A DNA stretch of 64,000 nt from Seriola aureovittata (GCF_021018895.1 NC_079373.1:23573376-23637375); one strand, 5' to 3'; positions 12,930-26,006 are shown, counted from the stretch's first letter. A program made the numbers and translations. Notes: generated from the letters alone by a model not told the origin.

Positions 12930-13006
12930 TACCAACCCATGGCCGCTGCAGTTAGGACTAAGCCAATGCGGTACGCACACTACCAGGTGAGCCACCGCGG
13001 CGCCCG
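12930..13006 (-). mobile_element. tRNA-derived SINE fragment (head only)
   Basis: Reading the minus strand, gcgccgcggtggctcacctg starts a tRNA-like head with an A-box-like TGGCTCACCTGG, followed by a segment ending gcagcggccatgggttgg. Teleost tRNA-derived SINEs have this order (variable gcgccc start, gtggctcac.tggtag, then cagcggcc.gggtt). The copy is cut off or decayed around the B box and has no tail. Confidence 0.7.
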
Positions 13007-16000
13007 TTACTTATCTCATTTTAATAACTATCATATAACTAACACTATATCATAACTTCCTTTGGCTGCCCATTTTTTTTGCAGAGTCAGTGTATACATT
13101 TGAATTTGCTATGTTGTTGGGTGGGAAGTGGGACGGAGACCTGCTGTGCTGTTTATCCTCTGAAGTAAAGATCATGAATGATTCTCCTGTTCAGTTTGGC
13201 ACAGATTTCTCTCCCGTTAAACGGTTACATGATGTAGACATGGAGGCAGCCGCCTGCCTATTGATTCCTTTGGATATAAACAGACAGTGGAGGTCAATAT
13301 TCAGGCTGCTTTGATCACGTGAGAAGTGATCATCCTTTCGTGCTCTCAGTGTAACCAAAGTCAGTGTGTCTATACCAATAAATGTCTGGACTATTCACTG
13401 TTATCACTGACGTGTCTATGAATTCTTGTTATGATTATATTTGCTCAGTGTTTCATGCTTCGTGAAACAACCTGTTTTTAAAGGGAGCAGTCTGGGTTTT
13501 TATGGCGATTCCAAGTATGTTTGGATGTGACCATGTGAAGTGTGATGTTTGGGTGTTTTGGGAGCATGCACAGATAGATACTAATCTAATCTCAACAGGC
13601 TAAAATTAGCTCATTCAGGGGACATGGACAACAGATTGCCTTTGGCATGATTCAGATGATAGGAGCTGTACAGCTGTTTGCCCTTTTAAAATCTCACAGA
13701 TGGCATAAGAGGTTGGAGTGGAATATAAACAGAGCTCATGAGGCTCATCTATGGAGTCTATGCTCTTTCACTGTAATGTCTTTAATAGATATAACTGAAT
13801 AAAACAAACAACGCCCGTGTGAATTGCTGCAGTAAATAATGTTAAGTGTGATTTATGTGTATTATAATACAGCTTTTATTTTTTATTCAGTTTCCCTATG
13901 ATAGCTGACACTGGTAACTACGGTACGTTTAAGGGGAGATTGCAGCTTTAAATATTGAAAATAGACACAGCTGAGGGAGCTGACATTTTCAGTATTTAAC
14001 CACAAGCATGATCTCCCTCTAACTTTAAAGCACCACTAATCAGTTATAGAGTTTCACAGCAAGCTGAACATCACGCACCCGTTTGACATAAATGTGTTAG
14101 AAGATAGTTCCCTATTTCCACATCCAGCAGACATGGAGCCCCATTACGTTCATTTGGAGTCAGAGTTTATGTCTGTCTGGTGAATGCTCAATATTAAGAA
14201 AAAGAAAAGAAATTACACAATCTCCGTGTTAGAAATAAAAGAATAATTACAAGCAATGTCTGCTGACTTCTATTTGTGCTCCTGTTACACTATATTTGAG
14301 CATGTCTCATAAGCACGATGATGTCTTTAAAGCCAACGACTGAGAGAAAATTCTGTGTGTAATTCTCTTGTAATTATTGGCTGCTGTTCTGCAACAGTTA
14401 TGACTTTAACTGTGCTTTTAGCTCCACTATGTTCAGCAGCTAGTTGCTTGCTCTGCCTGTCTGTCTGTTTGGTGATGGCAGCAGACAGGGGATGCATCAA
14501 AGCTTCACAGGGGTTATGATTCTCTATGGATTCATCACGAGGCACAACCCCTTTCACATTATAGTCATTTGAGCCATTGTTTATATTGATTATGTTTTGA
14601 AAGTCCAGTTCTTTGTGCGCCCCCAATTATCGACCTAGAAAAACAAACAGTAGGTAATTCTGTAGGAGATATGATTGAAACACGAGGCTCCTATGATAAT
14701 ATATTATAGTCTGATATCCTCCTCCACTTACACAATATGGAGTGATCTTGAATTACTCCCTGTGAGAAGCAGGTCAAACATACGCTAAGTCAGGAATCAT
14801 GCACTGCCCTGTAGTGGATTCAGTGGGTCTCAGTTTAGCACCCTACATATGCTGCGTAAGTCTGTCTCAGCCCGGCAGCACACTGCTGCACAGAATAAGC
14901 AGGAGAAGAACTGTTATGTAATGTAATATAAAATTAGCATTAGGAGACCAGACTCTTCCTAATGTCCAGCTCTGTGGGAAGAAAACAAACAGCGGTGGGC
15001 TGGGGTTAGGTCATTTTCTGTCCCCTCTTTGAGCTGTAAATATTTTTTTTTTATCCCCTCTTGTGTAAATACTGAAATTCTCCCCTGCTTGCAGCTCTAC
15101 CATCCCACCTCCAACCTCTGTCTGTTCAGACTTTCAAGACTGAAATAAAGCTCTGAGTGCAAAGATCTTTTTTTAGGATTCAAGCTCAGCTCAGTGCGTT
15201 TGTTCCCTTCCTGCTGCAGAAAAGCTCATAAAAACTCATGGATGCATGGATGTGGGCATTGTCACTATCCTCCTTACATTTTCAAGTCAACCATCACAGC
15301 CTGAGGGTAACACTAAAGCTAGTTATAAAAAAGAAAAAAATGCCTCACTCACACTCTTCTGGCACATTAGTGGGTAATAACTTTTTTTTTTTTGCTGTTA
15401 CAATGTTTTGATGCAAGACGCACATCATCAGCATGTCCGAGTCTATTAGGTGTTTACCTTGGAGAAATATAGTGCAAACGGTGCAAGAAATGAAGTAACA
15501 GAGGGAGGAAATGAGCCAACACAAGTGAAAGAGATGATGAAAGATTTCTAGGTCTAAAGAGTCACCTTCTGAACTATAAATGAACATAGACAGTGATGGA
15601 GGGAAAATCTTTCCATTTTGTCAAAGTAAGCTAAAATGATACCCATTAGGACACAATGTCAAGTCAGGAGAATGTTAACACCGATCCTCTTTTGCACAAT
15701 ATGCTCTTAGACGTCAGTTTAGATAAAACTCTTCAAATGGCAGCCACACATTATGCTGTGTTTGATACAGTTGTGGAAATGAGCTCGGGCGCGGTGCATC
15801 AGCACAACAGCAGCATTTAGCTAAACATCTCAAATTGTATATTTATGTTAAACAGTTACTCTGTTGGAGCCACTTTTAAACAGCCCACTCGTTTTTTTTG
15901 CTTCCAGCCCTCTGTAAATAATTACACATTCATCATGCTTGTCCACCAGTGCCGCTGAGAAGATGACTTGGAGGTATATCAAGTGAATGAGTATTGAGCA

Positions 16001-16476
16001 AGCACCCGGACTGAACTGTAATTTGTTGGCTAGTCACCGTTAATTGTGGGTTATACAACGTTAGCCAAGTCTTTATAAGAAGCCTGAAGAGCAAAGCAAA
16101 TCCTTGTTGCTTTTGATTGCTCAAAAATGAGCAATGAGTGAAATGTCCACAAGCAGTGGAGCTGACTCATGTGGCTGCTGGCTGCTCACAACATCCAGAC
16201 AAGTTACCTGATGACTTCACTTTGCATTTGGATACATGCAACTGTAATGTGATCATCAGACCTGTTTGGCTAAAAACATAAAGTCCTATAAATGTATGTT
16301 TAATGGTATTCACTGTACTGATTTGCTATCGAATGAAGTCAACGCATTAAAGGGTAAATTCAACTAAATACCAAAAATAAAACCATTCATTTTCTCAGTT
16401 ACATCTAGTGGCATCTACCCATGCATTTAGTGTTGGTTTTACTGGGCCAAGATTTAAGATCAGAGTCGGATTTCTC

Positions 16477-16540
16477 ACTTGTAAGACGCTTTGGATAAAA
16501 GCGTCTGCCAAATGAATGAATGCAAATGTAAATGTAAATG
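16477..16540. repeat. Common teleost repeat tail with hairpin
   Basis: Contains gacgctttggataaaagcgtc, a perfect or near-perfect stem (gacgcttt/aaagcgtc), followed by tgccaaatgaatg and an aaatgt array. I recognise this as a very common short repeat in fish noncoding DNA. Confidence 0.75.
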
Positions 16541-17415
16541 ATTTCTGCCTCCACTCCAACACAGTGGAAATGAATGGAATTTAGTTTTTGGTTCTGGTGG
16601 CGCAGCAGCTGGGTGATGTGATACACATCGCCGCTGCTGGTTTCACGCCATTCCACTGACAAGGAATCTGCAGTACCGTGGAAAGAAGCTTTGCAATTCA
16701 CCAACAAAGCTGCTAACCGAACACATCAGATGGTTTGTTACACTGAACCATCCGGGAAGGCTTCGTTGGAAACTGTTTGTAAAAGGGATGGCGCTTTCAA
16801 AAACGTAGCAGGAGAGCACTGACAAAAAAATAAATAAATGCAACACAACAACAAAACGCAGTCTGAGGAGATTTAAAAACTAGTTAGCATGTCGGCATCT
16901 TTATGAGGAAAATTCGCACATAAAAGTAATTCTTAGGAATATCAAAACAGTCGCTTCTCCATAGCTGTTCTTCCTACAGCAAGATAATGAGCCAAAACAC
17001 TAGCAGAAAAGAACCAGATGGTGGTTTCTCAGTCTCCAGACTAATGGAGCTGGTTTGTGATGAACTGGACAAAAGGTGAAAGAAAAGACATTTGTGGGAA
17101 CTTCTGCAACAAACTTTCTGAACAATGTTTAATTTCCATCACAGAAAGAATGTCACAAGTTTGTTCGGCTGCTGAATGAGTCAAATATTTAGATTAAATT
17201 TAGTTCAACAAGATACGATGATTCCTTGTTTTTAAAATTTCCAATTGTTTATTTGTTCTATGGTTTACTTTAAAAAAAAACCAACAAAAAAAAAAAACCA
17301 AGACATTATGTAAATTTAAATAACAGCTGGAAAAATGGAGGTGTTCTTAAACTTTTGATCTGCCGTGTATGAGTCATCACCACAGCTGGAACCTTAGGTC
17401 ACCTTAGGTACTTAC

Positions 17416-17584
17416 GCTCAGCAATGACCAGGGGTGGGTAGAACAGGAAGTAGCCCACCAGCTCAGCAGTCAGCTGGTTGAGGAGACCGCTGGAGATTGT
17501 CCCGTTAAGAATCGCGTCCTGATTCTTCACCACGTACACCAGAGTGACCGACGGAGAGCCCGGTTCCTGGGAAACGCTCTGGAT
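17416..17584 (-). CDS. kiaa1549l: Module 2, exon B (169 nt): SEA-like domain, second half
   Basis: Acceptor tgtgtgttcatcctcag|ATCC, donor GCTGAGC|GTAAGT. It enters at phase 0 and leaves at phase 1. The frame is IQSVSQEPGSPSVTLVYVVK, then NQDAILNGTISSGLLNQL and TAELVGYFLFYPPLVIAE(P). LNGT is a sequon. The ending VIAE(P) mirrors the ending of module 3 exon B, VQAE(P), with the final Pro codon split the same way (C|CN). This is strong evidence that the two B exons share ancestry. Confidence 0.92.
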
Positions 17585-18428
17585 CTGAGGATGAACACAC
17601 AATAAGATTTTAATATTTAATTTCAATCCACCATTCAAATACATCACTATGTGCTCCATAGGTGCAATATTGGAAGGATTATTCAATTCTTTATTTATAG
17701 CAAACACACAAACAGGCAGCAGTAGGCACATGTATAATTCAGACATTCATACAGAAATATCTAATGGTATCATACCGAATGTCTAAGATGCCCATGAAGA
17801 ATGCATAACAGAGCCCCAGACACAGTATGACACTTTGAATGAACAATGTTTTTTCTTTCTATAATAAGACCTGTGTGGTGCTCTGAAAATAATGTGACTG
17901 AGTCACCACAGTAAAGTGGATGATGATACAAGATACGAGGAATTCCTATTACATTCTTCCACGCGCATCAATATTTCAGAGGATGAATTATGAATGGACC
18001 CTATATCTGCCTCTGCTTGCTGAGACCTACTTTATGATTATGATGGTGTGTGCATGTACATGTATATGCTGCAGTCATGAGAATACCTTGACAGCCAGAG
18101 AGAGGGACAGAAAATGAAGGAAAGAAAAAGAGAACAAAAGGAGGAAGGAAAACCAAAAATGTTTACACATAAATCGGCGCTACAGAAGAATGAGCTTTGA
18201 TTGCATCTTTGTAAATAAACCATCGTGTACCTCGACAGTCACTCTCTCCTTTAATCATATATTGCTGCTCTACCAGGCATGTGAAAAACTTGTACTGCTG
18301 TAGGTATCCAGAATTTTACCAAGATCTCTATGACTCATGTCATCCTGATTGGCATGTTGCATGCAAATAATGACATCCTTGGCTATCAGCATGTTGCACT
18401 AAGAATAGCATCTGAAACCATGCAGTAC
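17585..18428 (-). other. kiaa1549l: Intron between module 2 exons A and B
   Basis: 844-nt intron, GTACTG to ...CATCCTCAG. Nothing else seen. Confidence 0.88.
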
Positions 18429-18562
18429 CTCCACAGTGAGCCTGTTGTAGGTCTCCAGCACTTTGTCCTGAGCTTCATCAAAGGCATTCTCAAGCCTCTG
18501 CTCCAACATCTGGACAAAACTGCAGGAGTAGACGTTGTCTGTCGGGCCGACGAACCTCAACA
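18429..18562 (-). CDS. kiaa1549l: Module 2, exon A (134 nt): SEA-like domain, first half
   Basis: Acceptor ttctgttccaccacag|TG, donor GTGGAG|GTACTG. It enters at phase 1 (G|TG valine) and leaves at phase 0. The frame is (V)LRFVGPTDNVYSCSFVQM..., then LEQRLENAFDEAQDKVL, ending ETYNRLTVE. The pattern of one strand, a Cys-containing loop and a long acidic or basic helix is the conserved core of the family, and FVQ.LEQRLENAF is one of the most recognisable stretches. It joins directly in phase to the exon at 17416-17584 to complete module 2. Confidence 0.9.
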
Positions 18563-19056
18563 CTGTGGTGGAACAGAAAAGCATTCTTTTGAAGCATACA
18601 CATTTCATTTCTCACACCTCCACACGGTGAGTTATATACAGAAGAGCAACATGAAGTGTATCATGAAGCTTGATTTGGGAAAGTCTGACATTTTTGCTTT
18701 GACATATGTGTGGTTTCCAGCAGAATTGTTTATCTATTATCACCCCCAAAATTTGATTTCAGATACTTATTCAATTTCATCCTCACTTATAAGCTTGCTT
18801 TGTAAACTTGTTAAACAACTACCAAAAATGATTAATTTACTTTACTTTTTTATTTAATTTACTAAAATTCTTTTTCCACAGTATCCAAAAGTTCCAGCAA
18901 AAAGAAAATAAATGTGCTTCATCAGCAAATAAAGTTAATCTTTATGTTCATGTACAAAATTCACAATAATGGGCCTAACACAAAGCCTTGAGGAATCCCA
19001 CAAGAATGAATTAGAAAATGTTTTAATTTATTGTATTTATCTGAACATACCTTACC

Positions 19057-19322
19057 CAGCTGGCACCAAAAGGACATTAAATTTGAGTTGGAAATGAAAA
19101 TCAGGTTGACGTCAAAACCCAACGTTGGCCGATGTGACATTTAGCGGATGATTTGCATGCATTTAAAAAAACAAAACAAAATATTAACGTCATTGGTCGT
19201 CAGTATTCTACATCAAACTGACGTTGGCATTGGACGTTGTCCTGGCATAGAATACTGGTCACCTGACGCCACAACCTACATTCAACCAATTATTAATGTC
19301 ACACGACGTTGGTGGCCAGCTG
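19057..19322. mobile_element. MITE-like element with cagctggc termini, about 266 bp
   Basis: The left end reads cagctggcaccaa. The right end, reverse complemented, reads cagctggccaccaa, an inverted pair of about 13 bp. Inside are several short aacgt/gacgtt words (aacgttgg, gacgttgg, gacgttgt). There is no coding capacity. Probably a non-autonomous DNA transposon; its family was not determined. Confidence 0.55.
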
Positions 19323-21493
19323 CGTGCCTACTGCTTTATGTTCAGATAAATAATATAAGATACCTATTTTTCAGATAGCTACTTGATCAGGAGTGTGCAA
19401 CTCTCTTATATCACATATTTCTAACATCAAGTAATATCATTACATCAAGTAATACACCCCCCCCCCCTTTTATATTTGTTATTTTCTATTGAGTTCCATT
19501 GAAGTCATTATTATTATTTAAAGTTCAATGTATCTGCAACAATCTACTTCATCAAGCTGTATGTGGAAGCCGTATCTAGGGCTGGGTTTTAGGTATTAAA
19601 GAAAGTAGCGCTCTAGATAGATGTTGTCTGTGTGACCGATAAACCTAAGCAGACAGAGAAAGAGGATTATCGCCACTATCTAGAATGAGAACAACTAAAA
19701 AGAGTTGTCTGTCAGCATCACACAGCTCCACACTGGGAGGAACAGGGTAAACAATATTGAGTCCATCAGCAGATTATAGAGGATGTTATTAAAGTTGTCT
19801 CAGTCCTTTTACCGCAGTTGCCCTCCATTCTTTCTCTGCACTCTGTCTTCCTCTTTGTTTTTTTTTAAAAAACCTCTAAAAGGACAGGGAAAGGAGAGGT
19901 AGAACAATATTCTGACCTAAATTCAAAAAGCTGTGGTGCTCATGAGTGCAGGCTTCATCTCTCATCAAAAAAAGTATTTTTCTGCCTCCGCTGGTCTCTT
20001 AGTCTGCAACACATTGCAGGCACAAACCCTGTTGACCCAGTTGGTAATCGTATGCAAATTGTCCTGTGGATGGTAAATTGGCATATACTGTGTATTTATG
20101 GTTTATGAGCTGAGCACGTGCTGCGTCAAGTGCCTACTTCATACACAGCTGCAAACTAACATGGGAAAGTCTTTACTGCGGTATAAATCACACTACAAGC
20201 AAAGAGATGTGTCATTTGGCCATTTACCATAGCTCAGTTGGCATTACAACATTGCACCAATTTAGTTCAGTTTTTTTCCACTGACATACACATAATTATT
20301 ATAATTGTTTGTGATGACTGTGATTATTAAAACCATCATGTGCAGGATTTCCAGCCACTGGCAGGACGTGTTAATATTAAAAATAAGCTCCCTGACATGG
20401 ATCCAAAATACAAGATGACTGGGTTGAGAGCAGCAAAACAAAAATGTATGTTATCAGAATAATTTCAAGCATATATTTGATAATCTAAATATTTTTTGGC
20501 CACTTAGGGGCGGCAGAAAATGTTGCAAACACAACATTGTATACTTCTGTAGGTAACACTAAGGCATGTTAATTTAGTCCATCACCTAATGTGCCATATG
20601 TTCAGTAACATACATTCTTTATCAACATAAATGAGGTATAATCTTTATATTGTGCATAGAAATAGTATCCACTGCTAACTTATTTCAAGAGTGTCCCCAC
20701 AAGATCCTGTAAACTATTGCATGATTAATTTTTTTTGGATGCCCAGACAGTTTCTGTTTGTACTGAAGTGACAGCCGATGTTATAATAATCTCTTCAAGT
20801 CATACAACCAAGGCACATTACGTCTCCGTGGCTTTGATGCAGACTGAAATGTGATCCTTTGGTGATATGCAACTGCAGGTAATTCAGTATTCTGCAGTAC
20901 TCAGTGCTGCTGAATGTTTTCCCTGGTGTATGCAGTTCATTTAAGTCAACAACATGGTAGTAACTTAAACTTGGTTATGATGATATGATTATGTTTCTCT
21001 ATATGCATTATGTTGCATGTATCTCTGCACAGTGTCATATTTTCAGGGTGGGGTGGCCTTTGGTTGGATGATATCTTTTCATGGGGCCCAAAATCCATGG
21101 CGGCGCCCCTGACTATCACAGTTGTTTCACAAAAAATAAAATACAGCTGCCTAACGGTGCTGCAGGAGAGAGTTGACAGTGAACAAAAATATTAAAGACG
21201 GAGGCCAAAAACAAAAAAAATGACCTGAAAAACACTAAAACACTTGGTTTGTCACTGCTATTTAACATTACATGTAATTGTTTATATAAAAATATATCAA
21301 AACCATACATAGTGGCTTTACCACAGTAAATAACACAACTGCCAAAATCTAACAAGTGAGCTGAATCTAATCTGACCACTATGAACCAATGTGAATTTGA
21401 AAATCTAAAGTAATGGGTTTCCAATCTGCACCTACATCAATTTGTTAATTGCACTGATTTTCCTTCCCTTGTTCCCACAAAGCTTGATTTAGA

Positions 21494-21554
<61 letters not shown>
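21494..21554. repeat. (GT)n microsatellite, about 60 bp
   Basis: Near-perfect GT array on the plus strand. Confidence 0.97.
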
Positions 21555-21555
<1 letters not shown>

Positions 21556-21971
21556 CACACGCGTGCGCACACAGAAATGTGTTTTTTTAAGAGGCTTAAG
21601 AGGCTGACTAAATGAATGGACCAATTTGCCTTTGCCCTGCAATCATGGGAGTTCGTATGGGATTTAGGGTATCAGAGAAGAGTAAAGGAGAGCAGACATG
21701 TAATCAGAATTTTCTAATTTTGTCTCTGCTCTACTCTTCCCATGTGTCTCCCTCCCAGTACTCTCATTGCATTTTCTATCTCTTTGCTCTCCCTCTGCTC
21801 ATATTCTCTCCTTCCTCCTCTCTGTGTATCTCTCACCTCTGCTGTTATTTAACCTTTCACACTTCACCTCCGGTACCAACATCACCAGACCATAAGCTTT
21901 TCTGTTTTTTGTCGGATTCGGTTATGTAAAGGTTGTTCTATCTTATCTTATTTCCCATCAGGTTTTATCAC

Positions 21972-22194
21972 CTGTTTTCAGCTGCAGGTGAATGCTCGGA
22001 GTGGGCATCCAGGTTGCCACGGGAACCAGAACTGCCTTAACCAATGGGATATGCTGCCTAATGTCTGACAGCAGCTTGTCAAAACCGTAAACATTCAGCG
22101 CCTCAACCACCAAGGAGGAAATGTAGACAGTTTTGCCACTGGTCACGTAGTAACCCAGCGTCACGTTGTGGGGGCTGCAGTCATCACGTTCCAC
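21972..22194 (-). CDS. kiaa1549l: Module 1, exon B (223 nt): SEA-like domain, second half
   Basis: Acceptor tctctctgtgtctcag|GTGG, donor AAAACAG|GTGATA. It enters at phase 0 and leaves at phase 1. The frame begins VERDDCSPHNVTLGYYVTSG, with a sequon HNVT. Then come KTVYISSLVVEALNVYGF, a helix (DKLLSDIRQHIPLV) and a hydrophobic strand (KAVLVPVATW), ending HLQLKT. The strand, turn, helix, strand order parallels module 2 exon B (VTLVYVVKN...LNGTISSGLL) and module 3 exon B (MTYYAQLNG...). It is the longest of the three B exons by about 50 nt. The extra length lies after the helix and includes a Pro-rich turn (WMPTPS). Confidence 0.88.
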
Positions 22195-23259
22195 CTGAGA
22201 CACAGAGAGACAAAGAAAAGGAATTATTCAAGATGTTGTCTTCATGGCTGTGTGCAGCTTGTATATCTAAAAGGATCTGTGCCTTTTATTTCAAAGCACA
22301 TACGCTGCAAAGAACAAACAGTATCAGAGAAGAAATCAGTGCTACCAGGTAAAACAAGCTCAGAACACTAAACAGCATCCTTTCCTCACACATGTTGTAC
22401 TTGAGCTATGTGTTTAGAATACGAATGCATCAGATGAATATTTATAATTCTTGTTTGTTTTTTGTTTTTTTTAAACCAAAGCTGCCCTGAGGGCATATTT
22501 TAGCTTGATCCTACAACAGTCATAAATCTGACTAAGTGTGTCCTGGAAAAACACATACAGACAACAATCAGTGGTGAGTCAAGGCTTGTATTTCTGGAGC
22601 TATAAACCGCCCACCTTCCTCTACCCTCTACCTTCAACTGCTCTGAGCAGCTGTGGCTATTGTTACTATGGCTCTTTCTCCTCTCCTCTGGTAAATTCTT
22701 TTCTTGAAAAAAGCACATCCCTCTTAGTGAAACTGTATCTCATTACCACTCCCCCTCCTCTGCTCTCCTCTTGTCTTTGTACCTACAAAAATTAAACAAG
22801 ACTCACCCTGTTTTTCAAACTATACCTACCTGCCATCTCTACTTAAGCCACTTTCTGTTGCAAGCACTTGCCAAAGCCTGAGGCCCACTTTTTCTCGCAG
22901 CCCTTTAGTTTTTAATTACACTCAGCGACACATTCTTTCATTACAACAACCCACCTTTGGGTTTTGCATTTCATTAGAAAATAAAAAGAGAGCTTTCAGA
23001 TCTTTCATGTTAAGTCTTAACTCAAATGGAATGAGCGAGGAATTAAATTTTAACAATTTCCTTCAGATGTTTTTATGTGCTGCATGTTTTATGTCCTGAC
23101 TGTAAGAGATTTTATGTCATGTCCTCCTACACCAACAGACTCTCTGGTGTCCATTTAGAAAATGAAGTGATTGATTTCTTATTTTCTTCAGCCCAGTGAC
23201 GCAATCTACTAACCATCAAACGTGATGTTTTCCAATGTCAAACGGTTCAATAAAGTTAT

Positions 23260-23840
23260 GATTTTGAGTAACACTTTATTTTAACAACCACTAATTATTT
23301 TATTACCAGTATATAAATAATTAATAAAGAATATGTAAATAAATGTTTAATGCTGTTGAGCGTAGATATTAAGTGTTTATTAATGTTTTAACATCTACAG
23401 CTTCTATGGAGCATCCGAAACAGGTGTATAAACAATATATAAACAGTATAAAATGTAGTTATCATCAGTCAATATGAAATATCATTATATACACACACAT
23501 TTATTAAACAATTTAAACACATTTTTGTAGGTTAGATGTTTTTCTGTTTCAATAAAAATATAGGATTAACTGATAAAATGTATTTAAAGCTAATGAGGAC
23601 ATATGTTTATATATATTATCAGGACATATGAGAATAGATAATTATATATTATTACAAATATACTGTGTTATCAGGCAATTATCAAGAGTTATGGCTGCTT
23701 CATAATGTAAAAAGGCGTCAGAAACATTGACAAATACATTATTAACATTTAAAAATGTCCTTCTGTTTACAGTAGACTGTAATGTGTCATAGCAAGTTAC
23801 AAACAAACAATTATTAATTATTTATATCCCACTTTAAAAT
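23260..23840. repeat. AT-rich block, probable decayed repeat
   Basis: Begins with taacactttattttaac and is full of tattaat/tatataa words up to a cccactttaaaata end. It looks like an old interspersed element, but I could not define clean ends. Confidence 0.3.
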
Positions 23841-24298
23841 ACTAAACTGCGGGGTTACAATAATGTGTCGAGCAGTTTGCACCCGGGAGAAGCTGCTAGG
23901 TTGTTTTGCTTTGTAAACTTGAAAAGGAGTGTTGTACTGAATGAAGCCAACCAGACCTGACCTCACCCCTCACCCTCTGCTGTCACTTCTCTCTCCCTGC
24001 CAACATTTGAAAGCTGTAAAAAATTTGCAAGCGATTACGGTTAACCACATTGTACAGTGATGCATCACATTAAATACTGCAGCATGCTAATTTCATGCTG
24101 TTTGACAGTCCCTGTCTCTGCTGAAGCCAATATTAACATCAACAATGCCTCGAAACAAAACCCTGCCTACATATCATGGCTTTAAAACCTCCGGCCAATT
24201 TTATACCGTGTTGTTGTCGCTGCTGTCTCTCAACAGACTGATGCAGATTGCCAAATAATAGTGTCTGCGTTATCTGATGGAGAGGATGAGAATTGAGG

Positions 24299-24300
<2 letters not shown>

Positions 24301-24336
<36 letters not shown>
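24301..24336. repeat. (TG)18 microsatellite
   Basis: Pure TG run on the plus strand. Confidence 0.95.
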
Positions 24337-24339
<3 letters not shown>

Positions 24340-25310
24340 CAGGGGGTAGATGAAAGTGGACTGGAGCTTAGAGACACTGAGTCACTCCCAGTGCAGGAGG
24401 CTCACAAACAACTGGATAAAAATAGAAAAAGCAGGCAGATGAAGACAGAAGACAGACAGACAGCGAGATGAAGCGAGGCAGGTGGACAGACAGAGAGGCA
24501 GGCAGGCGCGACACGCAGACCCACAGACAGGGGAGACAGACAGGTTGGCAGAAAATCAATCGACTTTAACCGAGGGAGCAGCCAGATAGCGGAGATAGAG
24601 GAGAGGGCAGCGGTACGAGAAACGTAAATATTGAGAAATATGAGGGAAGAGGGCAAGAGAGCAATCGTTTGAGAGAGGGGGAGAGACACAGAAGATCTGT
24701 GAAGAAGAAACAGAAATAGACTCAGTTGAAAAGGAACATAAGGAAGGTTGGACAAATCAAAACAAAGACAAAAACGACGAGCGCAAAGATCAGTGGAACA
24801 GAAAGATCCCTTGACTGCACTGCAGGAGAAAATAAATCATTTATTCTAGATTGATTTGCCATTACCACGTGTGAGTGTGTGCATGAATGAGGGAAATACA
24901 TTGTGAGTGTGTGTGTAATAACCACTCTAAGCAAACGCTGCCTTATTGTTCAACAGGTCATTTCTATTCCGACTTGAACATCGTCTGCATTAGTCACCTC
25001 TCTAGCACCACTCAGACGAGTCCTTGGGAGGTAAATGAGCAGGAGTAGAAAAGGATGAATACGGTAGAATACTGTAAACTGGTGGCGCCGTAAACATGAA
25101 GAACCAACACTGTGGCAAATCTAAAATGTAAAAGTCTCATCTCATCAGCATCAGATAGAAAAAGCACTTTGACATCTAATTTACATTCAAAGCACCTGAT
25201 GTGGTTCGTATTAATGAACTCAAAAGTACAATGGGTATACGATAAGTTAATAATCTACAATTTAACCTCACTGTAGCTTTAAACTCAAATACAAAATTAA
25301 TTAATTCTAT

Positions 25311-25979
25311 GAGCCACTAACCTGTTTACTAGCCACTGAGGTGCACTTACTTGCCAATGAGCTTTGTGTATTAGCCTACAACCTGTGTTTACTGGCAACT
25401 TTCTGCTTACACACAAAATTAAATTAATTTCATAGGAGCCACTCGTGCATTTGCCAGCGAGTGACCTGCGTTTACTAGCCACTGAGCTGAATTTATGAGC
25501 TAGCAACGTTTACCGGCCACTGACATGGGTTTACTGAGTGGTGTTTACTAGCTAACTGAGGATACAAGCCATTGACCTGTGTTCGCTAGCCGCGGACCTG
25601 CATTTACTTGCCACTGAGCTGTGTTTACCAGCCACAATCTTTGAGTACGAGCCGCTGTTGTGTAGTTACTGGTCACTGTTTACATGGACGTAATCCAAGA
25701 TGCATAATTTCAAGTTCATAATTGATTAAAGGCTGGATCCTTAATTAACCTTATCTAGGTTCTAGTCTAAGCTAAGCTAAGTAAATCCTGATAACTTGCT
25801 CCACTGTCCTGTATTTGTTAGCAGCTACATAATGTTTATTAGCAACTGACATAAATCTACTTGCCACAGATCTGTTTATTACCCAGTTGATTAGTGACTT
25901 CTTTATTAGCTATTAACCTGTTTACTAGTCATGGCCCTGTGGCTACAAGTCAGTGACTGTGTTTATTAGCCACTGGCCT
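25311..25979. repeat. Degenerate minisatellite, about 21-bp unit
   Basis: Units resemble acctgtgtttactagccactg with substitutions and short indels, for example acctgcgtttactagccactg, acctgcatttacttgccactg, agctgtgtttaccagccaca and acctgtgttcgctagccgcgg. I can follow more than 20 units. They are broken by about 110 bp of unrelated sequence near 25687-25795. In transcript sense the array starts 28 nt after the donor of the exon at 26007-26122. Confidence 0.85.
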
Positions 25980-26006
25980 TCGCTGAACGTTGTAAGACGG
26001 ACTGAC

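Larger units (their letters stand above)
11077..17415 (-). other. kiaa1549l: Large intron (6.3 kb) between module 2 and the spacer exon
   Basis: GTAAGT to ...CTCTCCAG. It holds a SINE fragment (12930-13006), a repeat with a hairpin (16477-16540) and otherwise unremarkable sequence. No further exon is needed by phase, and none was seen. Confidence 0.8.
18563..21971 (-). other. kiaa1549l: Intron between modules 1 and 2 (3.4 kb)
   Basis: GTGATA to ...CCACCACAG. It contains a MITE-like element (19057-19322) and a GT array (21494-21554). Confidence 0.85.
22195..26006 (-). other. kiaa1549l: Intron between module 1 exons A and B (3.8 kb)
   Basis: GTCAGT to ...GTGTCTCAG. It contains the 21-bp minisatellite (25311-25979), a TG array (24301-24336), purine-rich sequence (about 24430-24720) and an AT-rich block (about 23260-23840). 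Confidence 0.87.

Noticed and set aside
18330..18857. Plus-strand 175-codon frame
   Set aside because: It overlaps the well-supported minus-strand exon at 18429-18562 and continues into intron without coding character.
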